From positions 1 through 64,000 of the forward strand of contig CAWHGB010000002.1 of assembly GCA_963828855.1 (NCBI GenBank): a stretch of 64,000 nucleotides of DNA. The letters are read 5' to 3'. Position numbers and translations under genes: made by a program. Below the pieces are notes generated by a model, which worked only from the letters and a program-made list of their open reading frames with translations, was not told the origin of the DNA and searched no databases. Origin of the DNA: CAVVEQ01 sp963828855. GTDB taxonomy: Bacteria; Chloroflexota; Anaerolineae; Anaerolineales; Anaerolineaceae. This document shows, one piece after another, positions 16,463 through 23,281 of this stretch (its first letter is position 1; every line of letters starts with the position of its first letter).

Positions 16463-18445
16463 ATGAATATTTACCTGCATGATATTCCCTTTGAAAAAGC
16501 AGTCTCAGTATTCCGCGAAAGAATTGAAGACTCGGGTTGGGGATCTCCTCCAGAAACCGAAACGATCCCGGTTGATGAGCTCGCCGCTGGAAGGACCCTG
16601 GCTGAATCCTGTTGGGCGAAGATCTCATCCCCTCATTACCACGCTTCCGCCATGGATGGTTTTATCGTGACCGCGGTATCTGTTAAATCCGCATCGCCAT
16701 CACAGCCGGTTGAGCTTTTATACAATGACCAGGCAATTTATGTTGATACTGGCGACCCGATCCCGGATTGGGCAGATGCTGTGATCCCGATCGAGGAGGT
16801 GGAACCGCTCGGGATAATGGATAATCCCGCCGAGGATCCCCGAAAACCAGTCAAGATTCGAGTGCGTTCTTCGGTAGCTCCATGGTCCCATATCCGTCCT
16901 ATGGGCGAGGATATGGTGGCAACACAGCTTGTTCTGGCTAAAGGACAAATTCTTACTCCCTACGATCTAGGCGCATTGGCTGCGAGCGGAAATCCGCAAG
17001 TCACGGTGGTGCGAAAGCCAAGAGTGGGCATACTGCCGACAGGATCAGAGTTGGTTATGCCTTCAAGCCAGGTTGGCAAGGGTGAGATCATTGAATTCAA
17101 TTCCATTGTTCTCGCTTCACAGATCAACCAATGGGGTGGGGAAGCTCATCGTTACCCGATCACCCCGGATGACATGGAGAACTTATGCCAGGTTGTCCAA
17201 TTGATGGCGGATGAAAACGACCTTGTGCTGATCAATGCCGGTTCATCTGCCGGGGCGGAGGATTTTTCCAGCCGGGTGATCGATAAGCTTGGGACCGTGC
17301 TGGTGCATGGAATTGCCATCCGCCCGGGGCACCCGGTGATCCTTGGGATGGTCCGCCGGTCACAACAGACAGAAAGTGAAGCCTTAAAAGAGATTCCGAT
17401 CGTGGGTGTTCCCGGATACCCCGTTTCGGCGGCTCTGACAGGAGAATTGATCATAGAGCCCTTGATCGCTCGATGGCTGGGTAGAAATGCAAAGGTAGCG
17501 GAAGAAATTGAAGCGGTATTGACCCGGAAGGTCACATCCCCCGCAGGAGATGATGATTTCATTCGTGTTGTGGCAGGCAGGGTGGGCGAGAAGATATTAG
17601 CCGCGCCATTACCACGTGGAGCGGGAGTCATATCCTCACTTTCCAGGGCAGATGGATTGCTGAAGATACCCGCGGGAATTCAAGGTCTTGAAGCTGGTGT
17701 AACTGTCCGGGTAAACCTTTTTCGTCCGCGGAACGAACTGGAAAGAACGATCTTCATGATCGGATCTCATGATATGACCCTGGATCTGCTGGCACAGGCT
17801 TTGAACTCGCATCAGAGGAGACTTGTTTCGACCAATGTTGGAAGCTTGGGGGGAATGGTTGCCTTGCGCAGAGGAGAAGCGCACCTGGCGGGTTCGCACC
17901 TTCTGGATCCGGATACCGGCGATTTCAATGTCCGTTATCTTCAGGAATACCTCCCCGGGATCAAGGTCCAATTGATCATCTGGGCTGGACGTTCCCAGGG
18001 ATTGCTGGTTCGCCGGGGTAATCCAAAAAAGATCTTCGGTCTGGAAGATCTATCAAGAGAGGATGTTTTTTTTATGAACCGCCAAAGGGGTTCCGGAACG
18101 CGGGTACTCCTGGATTATCACTTGAATAAAATGAGAATTGAAAACGAATCCATTAGAGGTTATTCCCAGGAGGAATATACCCACCTGGGAGTGGCTGTGG
18201 CAGTCCAATCCGATCGTGCGGATTGCGGATTGGGGGTGGCTGCGGCCGCAACTGCATTGGATCTTGAATTCATTCCGCTATTTACTGAACGCTATGATTT
18301 AATCATCCCCCTGGAATACGCGGAAGGAAATCTTCTTGCCCCTGTTTTTGAATTGATGAGTGATAAGATGTTTGTACAATCCATTGCCAGGATGCCTGGA
18401 TATGATGTATCCTCAATGGGAACAATGATTGGTGTCTTTGGTTAG
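16463..18445 (+). CDS. MoeA fused to a C-terminal PBP-like substrate-binding domain
   Basis: Residues 1 to about 405 form a second MoeA: SSPHYHASAMDGFIV, GDPIPDWADAVIPIEEVE, GILPTGSELV, INAGSSAGAEDFSSRV, and a beta barrel. Residues about 425-660 are a periplasmic-binding-protein-type domain (MIGSHDMTLDLLAQAL..., LAGSHLLDPDTGDFN, RQRGSGTRVLLDYHL) like the ligand domain of ModE/LysR-type proteins. This fusion is known in other bacteria and archaea and probably lets the enzyme sense or deliver an oxyanion or small effector. No signal peptide is present, so the PBP domain is cytoplasmic. The gene follows moeA at six bases. Confidence 0.88.
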   Translation: MNIYLHDIPFEKAVSVFRERIEDSGWGSPPETETIPVDELAAGRTLAESCWAKISSPHYHASAMDGFIVTAVSVKSASPSQPVELLYNDQAIYVDTGDPIPDWADAVIPIEEVEPLGIMDNPAEDPRKPVKIRVRSSVAPWSHIRPMGEDMVATQLVLAKGQILTPYDLGALAASGNPQVTVVRKPRVGILPTGSELVMPSSQVGKGEIIEFNSIVLASQINQWGGEAHRYPITPDDMENLCQVVQLMADENDLVLINAGSSAGAEDFSSRVIDKLGTVLVHGIAIRPGHPVILGMVRRSQQTESEALKEIPIVGVPGYPVSAALTGELIIEPLIARWLGRNAKVAEEIEAVLTRKVTSPAGDDDFIRVVAGRVGEKILAAPLPRGAGVISSLSRADGLLKIPAGIQGLEAGVTVRVNLFRPRNELERTIFMIGSHDMTLDLLAQALNSHQRRLVSTNVGSLGGMVALRRGEAHLAGSHLLDPDTGDFNVRYLQEYLPGIKVQLIIWAGRSQGLLVRRGNPKKIFGLEDLSREDVFFMNRQRGSGTRVLLDYHLNKMRIENESIRGYSQEEYTHLGVAVAVQSDRADCGLGVAAAATALDLEFIPLFTERYDLIIPLEYAEGNLLAPVFELMSDKMFVQSIARMPGYDVSSMGTMIGVFG

Positions 18446-18465
18446 AACGTAAGGAGGTATGAACC

Positions 18466-18930
18466 ATGGCAATAAAAGCGAAGCAGAAAGCACCAGATTT
18501 TGAGTTAATGGATGAAAACGAGGTTAAACGAAAACTCACCGATTTTCTTGGCAAGGCAGTGGTGCTCTATTTTTATCCGAAAGATGACACACCCGGATGC
18601 ACGACCGAAGCATGCAGCTTTCGTGATGATTATTCCGATTTTGTGAAAAACAAGATCGTCGTTCTTGGGGTCAGTCCGGATACACCGAAATCACATCAGA
18701 AATTCAAAGCAAAATACAATCTCCCGTTTCCGCTGCTCGCAGATACCGACCACAAGGTATGCGAATTGTACGGGGTATGGGGGCTAAAAAAGATGATGGG
18801 GAAGGAGTATGATGGCGTTTTTCGAACCACCTTCGTGATCGATGCGGCAGGAGTCGTCAATCGGGTATTTGAAAACGTGAAACCCTCTGAACACTCAAAG
18901 GAAGTTCTCACCGCGGTGATGAATTCTTGA
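18466..18930 (+). CDS. bcp: Thioredoxin-dependent peroxiredoxin, BCP/PrxQ type
   Basis: This thiol peroxidase reduces H2O2 and organic peroxides using thioredoxin. It is 154 residues long and has DDTPGCTTEACSFRDDY, with the peroxidatic cysteine and the resolving cysteine five residues later, as in PrxQ. A strong AAGGAGG site precedes the ATG. The gene is separate from the upstream moeA operon by only 20 bases but ends at a clear hairpin terminator. Confidence 0.95.
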   Translation: MAIKAKQKAPDFELMDENEVKRKLTDFLGKAVVLYFYPKDDTPGCTTEACSFRDDYSDFVKNKIVVLGVSPDTPKSHQKFKAKYNLPFPLLADTDHKVCELYGVWGLKKMMGKEYDGVFRTTFVIDAAGVVNRVFENVKPSEHSKEVLTAVMNS

Positions 18931-18946
18931 AAACGGAAAATTAATT

Positions 18947-18984
18947 AATAAACCCCGGAATATTTGATTCCGGGGTTTATTTTA
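18947..18984 (+). terminator. Rho-independent terminator after bcp
   Basis: ATAAACCCCGGAA pairs with TTCCGGGGTTTAT around a TATTTGA loop, followed by TTTAAAAA. A/T tracts on both sides allow it to serve the convergent rsfS as well. Confidence 0.85.
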
Positions 18985-18996
18985 AAAATTGGTCCC

Positions 18997-19341
18997 CTAC
19001 TTCATTTTAAGTACAACTTTCCCGGTTGACCAAAGCTGTTCCAACTGGTAATAATCCCGCTGATCTGGAGAGAAGAGGTGAACGATTACATCGCCCAGAT
19101 CCACCAGGACCCACCCGTCCTCAGGGCGTCCTTCCACTCGGCTGTTGAGCCCAAACCCTTTTTTGGCAGTTTCCAGAACAATATTCGCAAGGCTTTGTAG
19201 CATCCGGTCGCTGGTACCGTTGCATAGAATGAAAAAATCTGAAAATGAAGATACCTGGCTTATATCCAAAATGGTGATTTCCTCGCCCTTTTTTTCTTCC
19301 AAAGCGGTGGCAATCCCATTCGCGATTTGTAAATTGTTCAG
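18997..19341 (-). CDS. rsfS: Ribosomal silencing factor RsfS
   Basis: RsfS binds uL14 and blocks subunit joining under nutrient stress. The conserved block EEITILDISQVSSFSDFFILCNGTSDRMLQSLA and the end GDVIVHLFSPDQRDYYQLEQLW are clear. No ATG fits: the first standard start in frame is TTG at 19302, but conserved-looking residues (LNNLQIANGIATALEEKKGE) extend upstream to a CTG at 19341. That CTG sits just after AGAGGTGA, a good Shine-Dalgarno, and an in-frame stop lies two codons before it. I use the CTG but TTG 19302 remains possible, as does a small indel hiding an ATG. Confidence 0.8.
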   Translation of the reverse strand: MNNLQIANGIATALEEKKGEEITILDISQVSSFSDFFILCNGTSDRMLQSLANIVLETAKKGFGLNSRVEGRPEDGWVLVDLGDVIVHLFSPDQRDYYQLEQLWSTGKVVLKMK

Positions 19342-19388
19342 ACTTCACCTCTGATCAAGAATTGGACTGATTTTATCATATTAGGAAA

Positions 19389-19970
19389 TTAATGGTTGAA
19401 ACGGCTTGTATAGAGAGGTATGTATTCTGCACCACCGGGATTGAGGATGCTCCGAAATAGGGTAACAGACTGGATCAAGATTGGTGAAAAGGCAGGGAGA
19501 GGTGTGGATAGGATGCAATTAGCCAATCTGGCTTGCTCGGGCTTGGTGATTTCCGGTTTCACCCGACCCAGTGTTAGATGGGGAGTGAATGCCTTTTCTT
19601 CTGCAGGATACCCGATTTTCCGGGCACCCCCCTCGATCAACCGGGCAAGGCGGATTAACTCCCCGGATTCTGATAGGCCAATCCAAACCACACGCGGATT
19701 ATTAACTGTTGGGAATGCTCCCAGGTGGGTAAGTCTTGTGCTGAAGGATTGGGATTGGTTTGAAGAATTTCGGAGCATTTGCTGTAATGAGGACAATTCC
19801 CAGGTATTCACATCCCCCAGGAATTTCAGGGTCAGGTGAAGATTATTCACCGGGCTCCATTTGATCTTTCCTGGAGCGTTGATTTTCAAGCTCGCTATGA
19901 TATCTCCTAGTTGCGCCTGGACACTCGGATCCAGTTCAACTGCGATGAAAGCACGTATAGTCTCATCCAT
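19389..19970 (-). CDS. thpR: RNA 2',3'-cyclic phosphodiesterase (LigT/ThpR)
   Basis: This 2H phosphoesterase opens 2',3'-cyclic phosphate ends of RNA. Both catalytic HxTL motifs are present: HLTL in NNLHLTLKFLGDV and HLTL in FTPHLTLGRVKP. Counting from ATG 19970 the protein has 193 residues, the family norm. A longer in-frame start at 20063 would run through the promoter and is rejected. A TTGACA-17-TATACT promoter ends six bases before this ATG, so the message should begin at the start codon itself. rsfS follows downstream after about 50 bases. Confidence 0.92.
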   Translation of the reverse strand: MDETIRAFIAVELDPSVQAQLGDIIASLKINAPGKIKWSPVNNLHLTLKFLGDVNTWELSSLQQMLRNSSNQSQSFSTRLTHLGAFPTVNNPRVVWIGLSESGELIRLARLIEGGARKIGYPAEEKAFTPHLTLGRVKPEITKPEQARLANCILSTPLPAFSPILIQSVTLFRSILNPGGAEYIPLYTSRFNH

Positions 19971-19976
19971 CGGCAC

Positions 19977-20005
19977 AGTATAATGATGCCCAAAAATGAT
20001 GTCAA
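19977..20005 (-). promoter_or_regulatory. thpR promoter (leaderless) overlapping the hemW -10
   Basis: On the minus strand TTGACA (20005-20000), 17 bases, TATACT (19982-19977), six bases, ATG. On the plus strand TATAAT (19979-19984) shares four bases with that -10 and would serve hemW, whose ATG (19996) follows 11 bases later. The -35 of thpR lies inside the first codons of hemW. The two promoters cannot be occupied together. Confidence 0.7.
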
Positions 20006-21237
20006 GTACAGCCGTAATCTCTGAAGAAAGATTTAATTCCGAATACGATCGCGATGTGAGCATTTACGTTCACATCCCGTTCTGTGAGCGACGTTGTCTT
20101 TACTGTGACTTCGTGACCGAAGCAGGAAAGAAGCACCTGATCCCTGCATATCTGGCAGCTCTTTCACAAGAGTTGAATGCAGTTTCTGTAGGATTTCCCC
20201 CTACTTCAGAAGTTCACACGATCTACTTTGGCGGTGGTACTCCCTCTTTGCTCCCGATCAATGGGTTGCAGAACCTATTGCGGAATATATACGACCTATT
20301 TCCGGTAAAGAAGGAAGCGGAAATAACACTGGAGATGAACCCTGGTACCATTACTGAGGATTATGTGAAAGGATTGCAGGAGAGCGGGGTGAACCGGTTA
20401 AGCATCGGATTGCAATCGGCGGTAGATGCAGAATTGAAAACCCTCGGCCGCATCCATGATTACGGACAATTTTTGGATTCGTTTCTGTCGGCAAGAAATG
20501 CGGGATTCGAGAATATAAGTGTCGACCTGATCTATGGTATTCCTGGTCAAAACATATCAAGTTGGGATGAATCCCTGAAAAAAGTCCTCGAGTTAGCCCC
20601 TGCTCATTTATCTTTATACAGTTTGACCATTGAAAAGGATTCTCCTTTTGGCCAAATGGTCGAAAAAGGAATCCTGGAAGAACCGGACGGAGATACCCTG
20701 GCGGACATGTACGATTTCGCGTCCGAGAAACTGGAAGCCAGTGGGTTCCTCCAATACGAGATCTCCAACTGGGCTAAGGAGAATCCGGATGGATCGCTAA
20801 AATCATCCAGACACAATCTACAATACTGGCGAAATTTGCCATACCTCGGTTTTGGCACCGGTGCGCACGGCAGCATGGCAGGTATGCGAACGGAAAACAC
20901 AACGAATATTGAAGATTATATTCAACGATCCAACGATCATCAAAAAAAGGATTACCCGGGCAGCATTGCCACTATTGAATGGCAGTCAATTGATAAATTC
21001 GAGCAAATGCAGGAAACAATGATGCTCGGATTGAGGCTTACCCGCGAAGGTGTTAGTGCCCGGGAGTTTTTCACTCGATTCGGAGTGGAACTTCGATCAA
21101 TATTCGGAAAACAAGTCGAGAAACTTATCTCTGACGGGCTATTAGAAATCCAATCCGATGAGCGGGAAACAATTCGGCTGACCAGAAAAGGCCGGCTGCT
21201 TGGGAACCTGGTATTTATGAATTTTGTGGGGAATTGA
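19996..21237 (+). CDS. hemW: Radical SAM heme chaperone HemW
   Basis: The protein is HemW-like (formerly an oxygen-independent coproporphyrinogen oxidase homologue) and delivers heme to target proteins. CERRCLYCDF gives the CxxxCxxC radical SAM cluster motif plus the following Phe, near residue 30. FGGGTPSLL, LSIGLQSAVDAELKTLGRIH and SVDLIYGIPGQ follow in family order. A HemN C-terminal domain covers about residues 310-410. True CPO HemN would need extra residues near the N-terminus that are absent. ATG 19996 and 19999 are tandem starts; no Shine-Dalgarno is seen. No other heme gene is nearby. Confidence 0.9.
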   Translation: MMSSTAVISEERFNSEYDRDVSIYVHIPFCERRCLYCDFVTEAGKKHLIPAYLAALSQELNAVSVGFPPTSEVHTIYFGGGTPSLLPINGLQNLLRNIYDLFPVKKEAEITLEMNPGTITEDYVKGLQESGVNRLSIGLQSAVDAELKTLGRIHDYGQFLDSFLSARNAGFENISVDLIYGIPGQNISSWDESLKKVLELAPAHLSLYSLTIEKDSPFGQMVEKGILEEPDGDTLADMYDFASEKLEASGFLQYEISNWAKENPDGSLKSSRHNLQYWRNLPYLGFGTGAHGSMAGMRTENTTNIEDYIQRSNDHQKKDYPGSIATIEWQSIDKFEQMQETMMLGLRLTREGVSAREFFTRFGVELRSIFGKQVEKLISDGLLEIQSDERETIRLTRKGRLLGNLVFMNFVGN

Positions 21238-21240
21238 AGC

Positions 21241-22281
21241 TTATATCACGACAACGTGGGTGCCATTGCCAACCTGTTCGATCTTATCCCCGATCGCGCG
21301 CGGCATGGTCCATCGGAAGATCCAATTGGCTTCCTCGACTTTCATGTTGATACACCCGTGGCTCATCGGAACGCCGTAATTATCGTGCCAATAGGTTCCG
21401 TGAAAGGCGATGCCGTTGGGTGCGAAAAAGGTGGACCAGGGAACCCCAGGCAACTCATAGGCTTCCAGATCCGAGGTCAATTTACCATCGCCCATATGCT
21501 TTGATGGCATCTTGGAATATACATGGAAATCGCCAGGGGGGGTGTTCGTGGAAACCGTACCTGGAGCGGGAGAATAATCGGGTAGACCTGAGGAAATTTT
21601 GGTTTGAAGCACGATCTCATCCCCACGATAAGCTGTGAGTATTTGAGTAGCCAGGATCACCTCGATCCGTTTTTGCGCATCCGGAAAATCGGAGTCGATG
21701 GGCGTGAACAATTGATAGGGAACCTGGCGAAGATGTTCTGCCCTAACGTAGTAGCGGATGTTATCGAGGAGTTCATCGTGGATGCGGTACCAGACCTCAC
21801 CATCCGGTCCCTCCGCCTTGCCATCCACCCAATGCAGGGAGCGGTAATACAAGCGGTATAAAGGTTCCCAATACTTTTTTCCCTTTAACCACATCACCTG
21901 GGTGTAGGGAACAGTCACTTCTGCCAGGATTCCACTTTCAGGAATGGAATCCATGACCGGGTTGAGGATCGTCGCCACTTTCTGAAGGTGGGCGGCGTGC
22001 ATATATCCCCCCCAGACTCGGTACCAGTGGGGATTGTATTCGGGTCCGTATTCAGAATTGACTTCGTAATAATAGTTAACCAGGTCGTCGCGGTAATGCT
22101 GATATTGGATTCGGCTTTCATCGCTGGGTTGGCTATAAACACTGATGGAATCGTTCGCCACCCGGATGACTTGATTGGATGGAGACTGCGTACCTGCACG
22201 GGAAAGCGGAAAAACCCCCGCGCTTGCGGCGAGGGAAGCAGAAAACTTCAGAAAGTCCCGGCGATTCAAACTTGTCTGCAT
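21241..22281 (-). CDS. L,D-transpeptidase (YkuD), Tat-exported
   Basis: The N-terminus NRRDFLKFSASLAASAGVFPLS is a twin-arginine signal. The C-terminal 130 or so residues form a YkuD catalytic domain ending HGTYWHDNYGVPMSHGCINM, with the active-site cysteine in SHGCIN. These enzymes make 3-3 peptidoglycan cross-links or attach proteins to the wall. The middle region, about residues 35-200, is tryptophan- and tyrosine-rich and may bind the wall. It is 346 residues long. TATAAT lies seven bases before the ATG with no Shine-Dalgarno, so a leaderless mRNA is likely. It is convergent with hemW (3 bases apart). Confidence 0.9.
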   Translation of the reverse strand: MQTSLNRRDFLKFSASLAASAGVFPLSRAGTQSPSNQVIRVANDSISVYSQPSDESRIQYQHYRDDLVNYYYEVNSEYGPEYNPHWYRVWGGYMHAAHLQKVATILNPVMDSIPESGILAEVTVPYTQVMWLKGKKYWEPLYRLYYRSLHWVDGKAEGPDGEVWYRIHDELLDNIRYYVRAEHLRQVPYQLFTPIDSDFPDAQKRIEVILATQILTAYRGDEIVLQTKISSGLPDYSPAPGTVSTNTPPGDFHVYSKMPSKHMGDGKLTSDLEAYELPGVPWSTFFAPNGIAFHGTYWHDNYGVPMSHGCINMKVEEANWIFRWTMPRAIGDKIEQVGNGTHVVVI

Positions 22282-22288
22282 GAAGAAA

Positions 22289-22294
22289 ATTATA
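22289..22294 (-). promoter_or_regulatory. -10 box of the L,D-transpeptidase, leaderless spacing
   Basis: Minus-strand TATAAT followed by TTTCTTC and then ATG. The predicted RNA start is at or within one base of the start codon. No clear -35. Confidence 0.5.
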
Positions 22295-22365
22295 ACAACG
22301 AATTGGATGAAAAAGGTAATAATTGCATTAAGGATTAGAATATATGTACTATAAATGAAATTAAC

Positions 22366-22394
22366 TTTACTTCGATATCGCTTTCCTCTATAAT
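22366..22394 (+). promoter_or_regulatory. Sigma-70-type promoter of the GH25 gene
   Basis: TTTACT (22366-22371), 17 bases, TATAAT (22389-22394). The leader of about 23 bases contains GAGGAG before ATG 22424, unlike the leaderless genes nearby. Confidence 0.65.
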
Positions 22395-22423
22395 CTTAGT
22401 AATCGCTTGATGAGGAGAATATT

Positions 22424-23263
22424 ATGGATAATCCAATGGTAATGGGAATCGATGTCAGTCGTTGGCAGCAAAAGGTGGATTGGCAGCTGCTTAAATCCAA
22501 AGGGGTTGAATTTGCGATTATCAAAGCCACACAGGGCGATTACCTTGCAGACCCGATGCTGAAACAGCACTATAAGAATGCTACGAACGCCGGCATGCTG
22601 GTGGGGGCGTATCATTGGTGCGATCCCATGTCCAAGGATGACCTTCAAGCGAAATACTTTTTACAAACGATCAAAGACCTGGATCTGTGCTTCATCGTTG
22701 CAGATGTAGAGCAGCATTGGACGGATTGGAGTGAGTGGAGGAACAAGAAAATCACCAAGATCATTCCTGCCCAACGGGTGAGCGATAACGCAAAAAAGGT
22801 GGTGGAATATTGGAGCGGCAAGGTGAAAGCCCCGATCATTATTTATACGCGCGCTACTTTTATCGATTATTACGCTGCACAGGCTTCCGCCTGGCTTCCA
22901 AAATATCACCTCTGGCTGGCACATTATACCCATCTGGTAAAGAAAGAAGGTTCCAAAGCTGCCTATACCTGGGAAAAGTTCAACTTGGAAGTTCCTGGCA
23001 GTGGTGCACCAAAAATGCCGCGCAACTGCTCAAAATGGGTATTTTGGCAATTCACGGGAGGCAAATACATACTGCCAGGTGTTGATTCTTCAATTGATCT
23101 TAATTTATTCAACGGTGATTTGGCAGCTTTGTACAAATTTGCCGGGAGGAAATTACCAGCCCCTGAGACCGGGGATGTTGTGGAGCCTGTACCCTTGACC
23201 CTGGAGCAAAGGATCGATCGCTTGGAGAAATTGGCGAAAGAGAAGGGGTGGAAACTGGAATGA
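22424..23263 (+). CDS. Glycoside hydrolase family 25 (lysozyme-like) protein
   Basis: MGIDVSRWQQKVDW near the N-terminus and FIVADVEQHW (DxE) near residue 90 match the GH25 muramidase barrel: D10 at the end of strand one and the acidic pair that forms the catalytic site. The barrel covers about residues 5-225. A C-terminal tail ends in an amphipathic helix (LEQRIDRLEKLAKEKGW). No signal peptide is present, which is odd for a peptidoglycan hydrolase. It may use a holin-like route, work inside, or be released on lysis. A phage-derived endolysin origin is possible. Confidence 0.88.
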   Translation: MDNPMVMGIDVSRWQQKVDWQLLKSKGVEFAIIKATQGDYLADPMLKQHYKNATNAGMLVGAYHWCDPMSKDDLQAKYFLQTIKDLDLCFIVADVEQHWTDWSEWRNKKITKIIPAQRVSDNAKKVVEYWSGKVKAPIIIYTRATFIDYYAAQASAWLPKYHLWLAHYTHLVKKEGSKAAYTWEKFNLEVPGSGAPKMPRNCSKWVFWQFTGGKYILPGVDSSIDLNLFNGDLAALYKFAGRKLPAPETGDVVEPVPLTLEQRIDRLEKLAKEKGWKLE

Positions 23264-23281
23264 TCGCTGGTGAAAACCAGG

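Noticed and set aside
22282..22423. Riboswitch or small RNA upstream of the GH25 gene
   Set aside because: The space holds two promoters and AT-rich DNA; no conserved stem or known aptamer pattern is visible.
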